Shown: positions 1 to 8,265 of the stretch, piece by piece | Numbering within the stretch: position 1 is the first letter of the stretch | Layout of the letters: every line of letters starts with the position of its first letter | Assembly: GCA_012729115.1 (NCBI GenBank) | Contig: JAAYDR010000011.1 | Span: 1-42,312 of the forward strand | DNA length: 42,312 nucleotides | From: Clostridiales bacterium | GTDB lineage: Bacteria; Bacillota; Clostridia; Christensenellales; Aristaeellaceae | Direction of reading: 5' to 3' | The notes under the pieces: generated by a model | Databases searched by the model: none | The model's input: the letters and a program-made list of their open reading frames with translations, nothing else | Told to the model about the DNA's origin: nothing | Program-made: the position numbers and the translations under genes

Positions 1-100
1 TACCAAGGTGTCCTACCAACTGAGCCATGCGACCTTGAGCGTTCTGGTAACCTTACCGGTGCGGCCTACCAACTGAGCCAACAGACCGTGCCATAGCGGC
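1..100 (-). repeat. Two tandem tRNA-like 5' halves (degenerate, possibly tRNA-Thr derived)
   Basis: On the minus strand the D-arm-like string TGGCTCAGTTGGTAGG occurs twice, about 53 nt apart (plus-strand 12-27 and 65-80). Each copy follows a GGTC-type acceptor-like start and is followed by a GGTA-containing anticodon-like segment; the second reads like the GGT (Thr) anticodon loop. Neither copy has a recognisable T-arm (GGTTCGA) or 3' acceptor strand, and the D-stem pairing is broken (GCTC against GGAC). The left copy runs off the window, so it could be the 5' part of a real gene. They are best described as tRNA-derived repeats or pseudo-tRNAs; an assembly artefact at a contig end is also possible. 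Confidence 0.4.
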
Positions 101-129
101 GAAAATTATCTTAGCACACCCCTTCCATT

Positions 130-235
130 TTGTCAATTCCAAAAATGCAAAAAATATAACGGAAGCAAAACCTTCCCCTTGAAAGTTTTTCCATTAATCT
201 TTCGCGTTGTTTTCCAGGAGCCGATATGGTATCCT
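130..235 (+). promoter_or_regulatory. Weak promoter candidates before the metallophosphoesterase gene
   Basis: The spacer between the tRNA-like repeats and the first gene is A/T-rich. Two weak sigma-A-like pairs are visible: TTGTCA (130-135) with TATAAC (155-160) at 19 nt, and TTGTTT (207-212) with TATCCT (230-235) at 17 nt. A small inverted repeat TCCTC...GAGGA lies just after the second. Neither match is strong, so this only marks where a promoter most likely sits. Confidence 0.25.
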
Positions 236-285
236 CCTGTCAGAGGACAACCCCCTCATGAATACCGGAAAGCGAGTGAATCCCT

Positions 286-1599
286 ATGCACTTGTCCAAG
301 AAATCACCGCGTTTATTTCTTGTTTGCATGCTGCTATGCCTTTTGCTTGAACAAAGCGGCCTTACTGCCGCAGGCGCAGAGTCCCCCAGTGTACCCAAGG
401 ATTCCCTGACCATATTCATTGCTTCGGATCTTCATTACCTCTCCCCCAGCCTGGGCACACAGGGAGCAGCCTATGAGCAGGCCTCGGTGCCCCAGGATGG
501 TAAGACCATCCGAGACATTGACACCATCATCGACGCCTTTGTGGACGAGATCATTGCAGAACAACCCGATATGGTGTTGCTTACCGGAGACCTCACCTTC
601 AACGGGGAGAAGGCCAGCCATCAGGGTTTGGCCGAAAAACTGGCCCGCATCGACCCCGGCGTTACAAAAGTGTATGTGCTTCCCGGCAATCATGATATCA
701 ACAATCCGTATGCTGTACGGTTTGAGGGCGACCGGACGATCCCGGCGGATTCCGTCACCGCCCAGGAGTTTGCGGAAATCTACGCGGACTATGGCATGTC
801 CCTGATCCGGGAGGAAAAGGATCATTCCCTGGACTATGTGGTTCAATCCCCTGTGGGGCCATGGATCATGATGCTGGATACCAACCAGTATGAGCAAAAT
901 ATTGAATTCGGCTATCCCGTATCGGAGGGAAAGGTGGACGAGGGCCTCTTTCCCTGGATCAAACACATGGGTGAGAAAGCGAAAAAGGAAGGACATCCGC
1001 TGATCACTGTGACCCACCAAAACCTCTACCGCCACCACCCGCGCCTGACCACGGGTTATGTGCTGACCAACAACACAAAGTTTTTTGAATTGGTTTTTTC
1101 TCTTGGGGTAAAGCTCCATTTCAGCGGACACATTCACTTCCAGGACATTGTCACCTATGAGGGCGTATCCGAGGTGACCTCCCAGGCCCTCTGCCTGTAT
1201 CCCCACCAGTACGGGGTTGTGCAATACAAAAACGGCGTCATGGAATATACAACCCGCCGCGTGGATCTATCCGGATGGGCAAGGGCAAAGGGAATATCCG
1301 ATTCCAGCCTTCTGGAATATGATGCCTATGCCCGCGCCAGGCTGGATGCCGCGCTCAGCGCCCTGGCTGACCAGATTGACACCGAGCGGTTCACACCACA
1401 GCAGCGGGAACAGATGCTGGCTTTGGTTCAACAAATGAGTTACCACTACATTTGCGGCGAAAATGTGGACACGGCCACGGTAAAGGAATTGGAGGCCTAC
1501 AAATTGCTGATACAAAACGGAGGCGATTTGGCAGCCCATCTCCAGTTCATCGTGGAGGATGACCGGATGGACGATACCTATCTGGTGGTGACTCCCTAG
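286..1599 (+). CDS. Secreted calcineurin-like metallophosphoesterase
   Basis: Predicted exported phosphoesterase of the calcineurin-like superfamily, 437 aa. A positively charged start and hydrophobic stretch (about residues 9-30) look like a Sec signal peptide. The five metal-binding blocks are in order: D48-x-H50 in ASDLH, GD at 101-102, GNHD at 134-137, H244 in a THQ context and GHIH at 281-284. All expected metal ligands are therefore present. The C-terminal ~120 residues are helical and have no motif I know. The family covers cyclic-nucleotide phosphodiesterases, nucleotidases and Ser/Thr phosphatases, and the substrate cannot be read from sequence. The ribosome binding site is weak. The gene stands alone and converges on an aldo/keto reductase gene, the two stop codons sharing a CTAG. 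Confidence 0.85.
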   Translation: MHLSKKSPRLFLVCMLLCLLLEQSGLTAAGAESPSVPKDSLTIFIASDLHYLSPSLGTQGAAYEQASVPQDGKTIRDIDTIIDAFVDEIIAEQPDMVLLTGDLTFNGEKASHQGLAEKLARIDPGVTKVYVLPGNHDINNPYAVRFEGDRTIPADSVTAQEFAEIYADYGMSLIREEKDHSLDYVVQSPVGPWIMMLDTNQYEQNIEFGYPVSEGKVDEGLFPWIKHMGEKAKKEGHPLITVTHQNLYRHHPRLTTGYVLTNNTKFFELVFSLGVKLHFSGHIHFQDIVTYEGVSEVTSQALCLYPHQYGVVQYKNGVMEYTTRRVDLSGWARAKGISDSSLLEYDAYARARLDAALSALADQIDTERFTPQQREQMLALVQQMSYHYICGENVDTATVKELEAYKLLIQNGGDLAAHLQFIVEDDRMDDTYLVVTP

Positions 1600-2801
1600 G
1601 AGGAATGCTCCTCCTTGCGTTCCGACCCCTGGTCACCCTGCCCCTTCTCCCACCTCAGCCACCGGCCAATCAAGGCTTGGGCAGGTTTGTAAGGGAAACC
1701 CTCCAGCGACCTGGCCGCCTCAGCCAGCTTCTCCCGGATGGGGATGCTCTGGGGACAATGTTCCTCGCACTTACCGCATTGCTTGCACCGGGAGGCCCCA
1801 TGTGCGCCCACATAGGTGATATACTTCATCTGGGAGCGGAACTTGCTTTTCACCGCCGTTTCATTATAGCAACTGAAGCACAAGGGAATTTCCACCCCAT
1901 AAGGACAGGGCATGCAATAGCCGCAGCCTGTACAGGGTACCTTTGTCTTCTCCAGGATGATCTTCCTGGCCCGGTCAATGAGGGCCAGCTCCTCCTCCGA
2001 TAGACTGTCGGGCTTAGCATCGCAGGCCACCCGGATGTTTTCTTCCAGCACCAAGGAGGTGTTCATGCCCGACAGGGCCAGCGTCACCTGAGGATGATTC
2101 CATACCCACCGCAGGCCCCATTCCGCGGGATTGCGCTCCGGCCAGGCATGGCTGAAAATATCCTGGACCTCCCGGGGCAAACCCATGGCCAGCCTGCCAC
2201 CCCGCAAGGGTTCCATCACCATCACCGCCATTCCCTTATCGGCGGCATACAACAGGCCGTCCTTCCCCGCCTGGTTGTACTCATCCAGGTAGTTGTATTG
2301 TATCATGCAGAACTCCCATGGGTAGGCATCCACGATCCTTCGGAACTCCTCCCTGCTGCCATGGAAGGAGAAGCCGATGTTTTTAATCTGACCTGCCGCT
2401 TTCTTCGCCGCAATCCATTCCATGACGCCAAAGCCCACCAGGCGCTGCCACTGGTCCAGGCTGTTGAGGGTGTGCATCAGGTAATAATCCACAAAATCAG
2501 TTTGCAAATGCTCCAGCTCGATGTTGAAAAACCGGTCCAGATCAGCCGGTTTTTTTACAAAGTACTGGGGCATTTTGGTAGCCAGCTTCACCCTGTCCCT
2601 CAGCCCCGTACGCTGAAGAATCCGCCCCAGCATGGCCTCGTTTCCCGCATAAAAGTAGGCGGTGTCCAGGTAGTTGACCCCCTGCTCCACTGCGGACACC
2701 AATAGCTTTTCCGCTTCTTTCTCGTTCCTTCCCAGGCGCATGCAACCGTATCCCAGTACCGAGAGCTGATCGCCGTTCCTTGGATTCGTGCGGTATTGCA
2801 T
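1596..2801 (-). CDS. Aldo/keto reductase with C-terminal 4Fe-4S ferredoxin-like domain
   Basis: NAD(P)H-type oxidoreductase of 401 aa with two parts. Residues 1-280 form the aldo/keto reductase barrel with the catalytic tetrad D46, Y51, K76 and H110 in the expected contexts (LDTA, ATK, YLMH). Residues 290-350 hold two cysteine clusters, C290/C293/C296/C299 and C339/C342/C345/C349, the second followed by proline as in ferredoxin-type 4Fe-4S sites. This architecture is common in anaerobic Clostridia; physiological substrates are mostly unknown. It lies 76 bp downstream of the FAD/Rieske gene on the same strand, so the two may be co-transcribed. The stop codon overlaps that of the convergent metallophosphoesterase gene. 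The family call is secure; the role is not. Confidence 0.9.
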   Translation of the reverse strand: MQYRTNPRNGDQLSVLGYGCMRLGRNEKEAEKLLVSAVEQGVNYLDTAYFYAGNEAMLGRILQRTGLRDRVKLATKMPQYFVKKPADLDRFFNIELEHLQTDFVDYYLMHTLNSLDQWQRLVGFGVMEWIAAKKAAGQIKNIGFSFHGSREEFRRIVDAYPWEFCMIQYNYLDEYNQAGKDGLLYAADKGMAVMVMEPLRGGRLAMGLPREVQDIFSHAWPERNPAEWGLRWVWNHPQVTLALSGMNTSLVLEENIRVACDAKPDSLSEEELALIDRARKIILEKTKVPCTGCGYCMPCPYGVEIPLCFSCYNETAVKSKFRSQMKYITYVGAHGASRCKQCGKCEEHCPQSIPIREKLAEAARSLEGFPYKPAQALIGRWLRWEKGQGDQGSERKEEHSS

Positions 2802-2877
2802 AGGCGTACCCCGCTTTCCTGAGTGCTTTCATGGGTTTCCCCGGCGCCTTCCATCATACTCCATAGACAGGCTCAAT

Positions 2878-4224
2878 TCAACTGCCCCGGCTTTGACCCG
2901 CATCCCCCGTTGGAACCTTGCCCTTCTCCCCAAAGATTCCCCCTGTGGCGGGGTTATCAATCAGGCTTCCCTTTTGCGTAAAGCGGGAGCCATGGCAGGG
3001 GCAGTCCCAGGTATGCTCGATGGGATTCCACCGAAGGCCGCAACCCAAGTGAGGGCAGCGCTTTGCCGTGGGATAGGCCATACCCGCCAGGGCGGAGCCC
3101 ACATTCAGGAGCAGCTGTCCCAGGGCCATGCTTCGGGAGGGATCAAAGACCGGTGCGAACTCATTGCGCTTTCCGTTGATCAGATCGGTGAGTAGCATGG
3201 CCGAAATCATGCTGCCGGTCATGCCCCATTTATTAAACCCCGTGGCCACATAAAGCCCCGGTGTTCTGGGGGAGTAGGGGCCGATGTAGGGGATTTCGTC
3301 CAGCGTCATGCAATCCTGGGTGGCCCAGGCGTATTGTTCCTGGGCCTGGGGATAGGCCTCCCTGGCCAGTTCCCGAAGCACCTGCCAGTTGCCCCCCTGC
3401 TTTCCGGTGCGGTGATCCCCACCTCCCAGCAACAACATCCCCCTGGCATTGCGAAAATACAGACCGTCCATGGTCTCTTCCAGATACATACCCTCCAGAT
3501 CCGGTGCTGCTTTTATGGCAATTACATAGGAGCGATGCTGGTACATTTTCAGGAAATAAGTCCCGTGGGTATTGAGAAAGGGAAAATGAGTCGCAACAAT
3601 GATCCGCTTGGCGCGGATGCGTGCCCGATCCGTGTAGGCTGTGGTTCCCTCCAGCCCTTTCACAAATGTGTTTTCATATATCCGAAGGTTCCTGCTGATC
3701 CCCTCCAGAAAGCGCAGGGGATGGAACTGTGCCTGGCTGGGAAAGCGAACCGCACCGGCGATGGGCACGGGCAGCGGCAACTCCTCCAGAAATTCCGCTT
3801 TAATTCCCAGGCTTTGCAGGGCCTGTACCTCCTCCTCCAACCCCTGCCGATCTGTTCTGGAAAACAGGTGGGCATCTTTATCCTCCAGATCGCAATCGAT
3901 GGTGCGGGACAGCGCCCTGAACACCTCAATTGCCTGTTGATTGGCCTGGATGAACAGGGAGGTTTTCTCCCTCCCCATGGCCTTGATGAATTTGCTGAAA
4001 ATCAGCCCTTGCTGGGTGTTCAGCTGCGCCGTCGTGTTTTGGGTAACACCACCTCCCACCCGACGGCCCTCCGCCACCACCACCTGCCTGCCCGCGTTTT
4101 GAAGCGCATGGGCGCAGAGTATGCCCGCCATGCCACCCCCGATCACCAGCACATCCGTTTGAATATCCTCCCGCAAGGGATCCCATTGTTTCAGGGATGC
4201 CGTGGCGCTCCAAATGGATTCCAA
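2878..4224 (-). CDS. FAD-dependent oxidoreductase with C-terminal Rieske [2Fe-2S] domain (YhfW-like)
   Basis: Flavoprotein of the D-amino-acid-oxidase (DAO) type, 448 aa from the chosen start, resembling Bacillus YhfW. The N-terminus has a Rossmann GGGMAG (about residues 29-34) for FAD. The C-terminal ~60 residues form a Rieske domain with ligands C390-x-H392 and C408-x-x-H411 (CPH...CPCH). The substrate is unknown. I chose a TTG start at 4224 because GGGAGG lies 8 nt upstream; the longer GTG start at 4233 would abut that ribosome binding site directly. The downstream neighbour is an Fe-S aldo/keto reductase, so this two-gene unit carries flavin, [2Fe-2S] and 4Fe-4S centres. Domain calls are firm, function is open. 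Confidence 0.88.
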   Translation of the reverse strand: MESIWSATASLKQWDPLREDIQTDVLVIGGGMAGILCAHALQNAGRQVVVAEGRRVGGGVTQNTTAQLNTQQGLIFSKFIKAMGREKTSLFIQANQQAIEVFRALSRTIDCDLEDKDAHLFSRTDRQGLEEEVQALQSLGIKAEFLEELPLPVPIAGAVRFPSQAQFHPLRFLEGISRNLRIYENTFVKGLEGTTAYTDRARIRAKRIIVATHFPFLNTHGTYFLKMYQHRSYVIAIKAAPDLEGMYLEETMDGLYFRNARGMLLLGGGDHRTGKQGGNWQVLRELAREAYPQAQEQYAWATQDCMTLDEIPYIGPYSPRTPGLYVATGFNKWGMTGSMISAMLLTDLINGKRNEFAPVFDPSRSMALGQLLLNVGSALAGMAYPTAKRCPHLGCGLRWNPIEHTWDCPCHGSRFTQKGSLIDNPATGGIFGEKGKVPTGDAGQSRGS

Positions 4225-4303
4225 AGAAAACACCTCCCCCAGCAGTATGAGCCGGGAGAGGGTTTTTCCTGCATGAAAATAAAATTTTCATCATGCGGCC
4301 GCG

Positions 4304-4327
4304 GCCGACAAACGCCTGTCTGTCGGC
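4304..4327 (-). terminator. Hairpin downstream of the mgtC-like gene
   Basis: A 7-bp inverted repeat (GCCGACA...TGTCGGC, 10-nt loop) starts a few bases after the stop codon of the mgtC-like gene. There is no clean U-run directly after it on the minus strand, so it is at best a weak terminator or processing signal. Confidence 0.3.
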
Positions 4328-4334
4328 GGCTTAT

Positions 4335-5042
4335 TTATATCTCCTCCAGGGCCAGCAGGCCCGGACATGCCCCAAGGCGCTTGATGGCATCCGCATGGGC
4401 AAGGTTTTTGGGCAAAGTCAGCGTGATGATCGCTGCGCTGCGGGTGTCCTCCTCCCCGGAGTATCCGTGAGGCTCAATGACCTCCAATCTTATGACAACA
4501 ATCCCGTCCTCACCTGCCAAGGCCACCAGGCGGTTGATGTCGCTATACACCTGGAACTCGGCATAAATTACCATTCCCCTGGACTTTCCCAGCACGGTGG
4601 TTTCCAGCTTGTTCAGAGCAGAGATGGTAATGAGGATGAACAACCAAGCACATATAGCCCCTGTATAAAAACCGATCCCCAAGGCAAGCCCCATGCAGGC
4701 GCAGCTCCACAAGCCTGCTGCCGTGGTCAGGCCCCTCACCTGGCGGTACCTGTCCACCACAATCGTGCCCACACCCAGAAAACCAATACCGCTGATGACC
4801 TGGGCGCCCAGCCGGGTGGGATCGGAAGCCCCTAAAAAGGTAAAGATATATTGGTTTGTGAGCATCACCAGGGCCGCGCCCATGCAGACCAAAGCATGGG
4901 TACGCATCCCGGCGGCCCGCCGCCGGTAGCGCCGCTCCATGCCGATGGTGCCGCCGAATAAAACCGCCAGAAAGAGCCGTATAAAAGTGGATATCATCGT
5001 GACTTCCGTCAATTGTGTCTGAAGCCATGTCCAAGAAAACAA
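4335..5042 (-). CDS. MgtC/SapB family membrane protein
   Basis: Inner-membrane protein of the MgtC family, 235 aa. Residues from about 16 to 140 contain several hydrophobic helices and the family signature: GGTIGMERRYR at the end of helix 1, then AGMRTHALVCMGAAL and a GIGFLGVG segment. The last ~80 residues form a soluble, ACT-like tail. Family members are linked to magnesium limitation or virulence in some bacteria; SapB members have less clear roles. The listed start is TTG; an internal ATG (MIST..., codon 16) just before helix 1 is an alternative. A TTGCTT-17 nt-TAGCAT promoter lies upstream. I see no M-box-like magnesium riboswitch in the short leader. Confidence 0.88.
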   Translation of the reverse strand: MFSWTWLQTQLTEVTMISTFIRLFLAVLFGGTIGMERRYRRRAAGMRTHALVCMGAALVMLTNQYIFTFLGASDPTRLGAQVISGIGFLGVGTIVVDRYRQVRGLTTAAGLWSCACMGLALGIGFYTGAICAWLFILITISALNKLETTVLGKSRGMVIYAEFQVYSDINRLVALAGEDGIVVIRLEVIEPHGYSGEEDTRSAAIITLTLPKNLAHADAIKRLGACPGLLALEEI

Positions 5043-5083
5043 GTCCTTCCGCCTCCCCTTTGTGTGCTTGGATATTTGGACCT

Positions 5084-5112
5084 ATGCTACCTCATCCATA
5101 CCTAAAAAGCAA
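5084..5112 (-). promoter_or_regulatory. Sigma-A-type promoter of the mgtC-like gene
   Basis: Minus strand: -35 TTGCTT (5112-5107), 17-nt spacer, -10 TAGCAT (5089-5084), about 40 nt before the start codon. It diverges from the amylase promoter. Confidence 0.5.
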
Positions 5113-5150
5113 GTCCATTATGACCCGGCCCACCCTGCTTCTTGCATCAA

Positions 5151-5179
5151 TTGACATGCTTCTCCTTGGATGTTACCAT
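5151..5179 (+). promoter_or_regulatory. Sigma-A-type promoter of the GH13 gene
   Basis: Perfect -35 TTGACA (5151-5156), 17-nt spacer, -10 TACCAT (5174-5179), about 75 nt before the start codon. Confidence 0.55.
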
Positions 5180-5253
5180 GAAGATACAAACTATACAATA
5201 CCACTCGTGCCGACCCTGATATCACATGGACGCCGCTGAAGGAGAAAAAGCCT

Positions 5254-7008
5254 ATGATCAAAAGGGAAGCAGTTTTACACATTCCCCTCTCCCAGTATGC
5301 CTACGCCACCGGTGTTGGCTGTATCACAGTCCGCCTGCGGGCTGCCCAGGGCAACCTTTCTTCCTGCTCCGTCCTGTATGCGGACAGGGCCCTGTCAGGA
5401 GCGGAAGCGGCGGTGTTTTCCCAGAAAATGAACCTCATTGCTTCCGATGGCCTCCATGACTATTTTGAGGTGGAGATCGACGCAGGCTTTGACCGCATCT
5501 GTTACTGCTTCCATCTGGAAGAGGAGGAGGAATCCCTGTACTACTATGCCGACCTGTTTTTCGACGTCCTTCCTGAGAAGCCGGAAAACGGGGTTCTTCA
5601 CCCTATCCTGGGCGAGGGCTATCAATACCCCGTCACGCTGCACACGGAGCTTACCGCTGTGCCCCGCTGGCTGCAAGAGGCTGTGGTCTACCAAATCTTC
5701 CCTGACAGTTTCGCCACCGGCAAAGAGATTCTCAGGGAGGAAGCCCGGGCCATCCCCCTGACGGCCGGGCACATCAGCCGCTCCAGGCTGGGCGGCACCC
5801 TGGAAGGCATCCGGCAAAACCTGGACTATCTGCAGGACCTGGGCGTGACCTGCCTTTACCTGAACCCCATCTTTACCGCAAAGGCCTACCACAAGTACGA
5901 CACCCTGGATTATTTCCACATTGATCCTTGCATGGGCAGTTCGGAGGATTTTGACGCCCTGGTAGCCGATCTGCACCGGCGGGGCATGCGCATTCTCCTG
6001 GATGGTGTGTTCAATCATTGCAGCAGCGATTTTTTCGCCTTTCAGGATGTGGTGAAAAACGGTCCCGCCTCTGTATACGCAGATTGGTTTTACCATCTGG
6101 AATATCCTGTACGGGAGCCCCAAAGCCCTGATGAACAGCCCAATTACGCCTGTTTTGCCTATGTGGGTTCCATGCCCAAGCTAAACACTGCCAACCCACA
6201 GGTCCAGGCCTATTTCGCACGGGTGGGCCGGTATTGGGTGGAGGAGAGAGGCATCGACGGTTGGCGTCTGGACGTAGCCAACGAGGTCGCCCGGGATTTC
6301 TGGCGGCTGTTTCGCAAGGAGATCCGCGCCGCCAACCCGGAGGCTGTACTGATTGGCGAGGTGTGGGAAAACGCGGAAACCTGGCTGAGGGGCGATGCCT
6401 TTGATTCCGCCATAAACTACGACTTTCTGCGCCACTGCAGGGAGTTCTTCGCAGTGGAAGCCATCGACGCCGCCGCTTTTGACAGCCGCGTAACCCAACT
6501 GCGCCTGCGCTACCCCACCCCGATGGTGCGAGGTCAGATGAACCTGCTGGACAGCCATGACGTACCCCGCTTCTTGACCCTTTGCGATGGCAACCGAAGC
6601 AAGCATATGCTGGCGGTGCTGTTTCTGATGCTATTCCCAGGCGTACCCAGCATCTATTACGGCGATGAGCAGGCCATGACCGGCCTCACGGAGGAGGAGT
6701 TTCGGGCAGCCATGCCCTGGGCCCACCGGGACGCTGAATATGAGGCATTCTTCCGGCAAGCATTGGCCCTGCGCAAAAACCCGGTCATCCTCCTGGGGGA
6801 CTATCGGACGGTATCTGCTCAAAAAGGCGGCCGTATGTATGCATTTTCCCGCTGCCTGGAGGGAGAATGCCTGATAGCATACCTGAATGCGGGCACCGAG
6901 GCCATCCCCCTTACGCCGCCTGCAGGCACGGTTACACTGCTTGCCTCCGGTTGGCAGGAAGGCAGGCTGGAAGGCTACGGCCATCTGCTGGTTCAAGAAA
7001 GAAAATAA
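5254..7008 (+). CDS. Neopullulanase/cyclomaltodextrinase-type glycoside hydrolase (GH13)
   Basis: Cytoplasmic alpha-glucan hydrolase of 584 aa without signal peptide, predicted to cleave maltodextrins, cyclodextrins or pullulan. An N-terminal beta domain (about 1-125, CBM34-like) precedes the (beta/alpha)8 catalytic domain. The four conserved GH13 regions are intact: region I D250-GVFNH, region II GWRLD with nucleophile D340, region III GEVW with acid/base E369, and region IV with H435-D436. The C-terminal ~80 residues form the usual beta domain. AAGGAG lies 9 nt before the ATG. It is monocistronic between a divergent mgtC-like gene and the tRNA cluster, with no transporter nearby, so oligosaccharide uptake must be encoded elsewhere. 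The exact specificity within this GH13 group cannot be told by eye. Confidence 0.92.
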   Translation: MIKREAVLHIPLSQYAYATGVGCITVRLRAAQGNLSSCSVLYADRALSGAEAAVFSQKMNLIASDGLHDYFEVEIDAGFDRICYCFHLEEEEESLYYYADLFFDVLPEKPENGVLHPILGEGYQYPVTLHTELTAVPRWLQEAVVYQIFPDSFATGKEILREEARAIPLTAGHISRSRLGGTLEGIRQNLDYLQDLGVTCLYLNPIFTAKAYHKYDTLDYFHIDPCMGSSEDFDALVADLHRRGMRILLDGVFNHCSSDFFAFQDVVKNGPASVYADWFYHLEYPVREPQSPDEQPNYACFAYVGSMPKLNTANPQVQAYFARVGRYWVEERGIDGWRLDVANEVARDFWRLFRKEIRAANPEAVLIGEVWENAETWLRGDAFDSAINYDFLRHCREFFAVEAIDAAAFDSRVTQLRLRYPTPMVRGQMNLLDSHDVPRFLTLCDGNRSKHMLAVLFLMLFPGVPSIYYGDEQAMTGLTEEEFRAAMPWAHRDAEYEAFFRQALALRKNPVILLGDYRTVSAQKGGRMYAFSRCLEGECLIAYLNAGTEAIPLTPPAGTVTLLASGWQEGRLEGYGHLLVQERK

Positions 7009-7079
7009 GCATAACGCAAGAGCCCAAAACCAGAGTTCAGCGCCGATACACTTGGATTTGCCACTTGTGAAGGAAGTGG

Positions 7080-7108
7080 TTGACATCCTGTCTGGAGGAT
7101 GGTATAAT
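7080..7108 (+). promoter_or_regulatory. Full-consensus sigma-A promoter of the tRNA cluster
   Basis: TTGACA (7080-7085), exactly 17 nt, TATAAT (7103-7108): a perfect vegetative promoter 54 bp before the first tRNA, as expected for strongly expressed stable RNA. Confidence 0.9.
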
Positions 7109-7162
7109 TCCTAATCGTCAGCGGGTTCGCTGAAGGATGTTCCCTGGAGCTGGAACGGCCAT

Positions 7163-7239
<77 letters not shown>

Positions 7240-7244
7240 TCTGT

Positions 7245-7320
7245 GGTGGGCATAGTTCAGTGGTAGAGCGCCAGATTGTGGCTCTGGATGTCGTGGGTTC
7301 GAACCCCACTGCTCACCCCA
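7245..7320 (+). tRNA. tRNA-His (anticodon GTG)
   Basis: Acceptor GTGGGCA/TGCTCAC plus the tRNA-His-specific extra G at -1 facing discriminator C73. Anticodon stem CCAGA/TCTGG with loop TTGTGGC (anticodon GTG), T-arm GGGTTCGAACCCC, encoded CCA. Confidence 0.97.
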
Positions 7321-7327
7321 TTTTTCT

Positions 7328-7402
7328 TGGGGTATCGCCAAGCGGTAAGGCACGGGACTTTGACTCCCGCATTCGTAGGTTCAAATCCTGCTACCCCAGC
7401 CA
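7328..7402 (+). tRNA. tRNA-Gln (anticodon TTG)
   Basis: Acceptor TGGGGTA/TACCCCA, anticodon stem CGGGA/TCCCG with loop CTTTGAC (anticodon TTG), T-arm AGGTTCAAATCCT, encoded CCA. Last tRNA before the terminator. Confidence 0.97.
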
Positions 7403-7433
7403 AGCTGCCCCTTGAGGATCAACACAATGGAGC

Positions 7434-7465
7434 CTCCGCCGAAAGGCGGGGTTTTATTGTTTTAT
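7434..7465 (+). terminator. Rho-independent terminator of the tRNA cluster
   Basis: 7-bp GC-rich stem (CTCCGCC/GGCGGGG) with a stable GAAA tetraloop, followed by TTTTATTGTTTT on the plus strand. No U-run on the minus strand, so it does not serve the convergent ABC-transporter operon. Confidence 0.85.
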
Positions 7466-7483
7466 ACGCATGTTTTCGCGCTC

Positions 7484-8251
7484 TTACTCGGCAACTTCTT
7501 CCCACCGTCGCAGGGTGTCCAGCATATACCCGGCCACATCGGCCTGAAATACCTGCCGCAGGGCGGAGCGGGTCAGGGTTTCAGCTGTGGGGCCCAGAGC
7601 GACGGCTTGACCCTCCCGCATCAGCATCACCCGGTCGGCCAGGCTCAGGGCCAGATTGACGTCGTGGAGCACGCCAATCACGCTCCTGCCCTCTTGCTTG
7701 CGCCACCGGCGCAAATAGTGTATCAGCTCCGCCTGGTACTTGAAGTCCAGATGATTGGTGGGCTCATCCAGCAAAATGATCTCCGGGTCCTGGGCCAATG
7801 TTCTGGCCAGAAACACCCGCTGAAGCTGCCCGCCAGACAGACGGGAGATTTCCCTGCTTTTTTCCGGAAGCAAATCCACAGCCGCCAGGCAACGCTCCAC
7901 CACCTCCCGGTCCTGCCTTGAAGGCTGTCCCCACAGCCCCGTCCGGTGAGCGTAACGGCCCATCATCACGGTTTCCTCCACGCTGTAGGAAAAGTACACG
8001 CCGGAGGACTGGCTGAGCAGAGCGACGCTTCTGGCGATGGCCTGAGGGTTCATGCTCCGCAGCGGCTTTCCGTGCAGCAAAATATCCCCCCGGAAGGGAA
8101 GGAGATTGGCAATCGCCTTCAGCAGGGTTGTTTTCCCGCAACCGTTGGGCCCGATGATGCACAGGGTTTCATTGGCGGCCAATGTAAGGGACACGCCGCG
8201 GACCACATCCCCCTCCCCGTATCCAGCGCTGACATCTCTCAGCTCCAGCAT
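7484..8251 (-). CDS. ABC transporter ATP-binding protein, FecE/BtuD type
   Basis: Nucleotide-binding subunit of a metal-chelate/cobalamin-type importer, 255 aa. Motifs in order: Walker A GPNGCGKT (34-41), Q-loop near LLSQSSG (79-84), signature LSGGQ (138-142), Walker B LLDEP (160-164) and switch H196. The reading frame stays open far upstream into the permease gene, but the true start is the ATG at 8251: GGAGGG sits 8 nt before it and the conserved N-terminus MLELRDVS begins there. It lies 14 bp after the permease stop and is the last gene of the SBP-permease-ATPase unit. It would power import across the cytoplasmic membrane. Substrate is unresolved (iron siderophore, haem or corrinoid). Confidence 0.92.
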   Translation of the reverse strand: MLELRDVSAGYGEGDVVRGVSLTLAANETLCIIGPNGCGKTTLLKAIANLLPFRGDILLHGKPLRSMNPQAIARSVALLSQSSGVYFSYSVEETVMMGRYAHRTGLWGQPSRQDREVVERCLAAVDLLPEKSREISRLSGGQLQRVFLARTLAQDPEIILLDEPTNHLDFKYQAELIHYLRRWRKQEGRSVIGVLHDVNLALSLADRVMLMREGQAVALGPTAETLTRSALRQVFQADVAGYMLDTLRRWEEVAE

Positions 8252-8265
8252 CCGCTTTCCCTCCC

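Noticed and set aside
334-1224. Long antisense frame (296 aa) in the metallophosphoesterase gene
   Set aside because: It mirrors a gene with complete metal-binding motifs, has no recognisable domain and lacks a ribosome binding site; shadow of high-GC coding DNA.
5043-5253. M-box (magnesium) riboswitch before the mgtC-like gene
   Set aside because: The promoter lies only ~40 nt from the start codon, leaving no space for an M-box.
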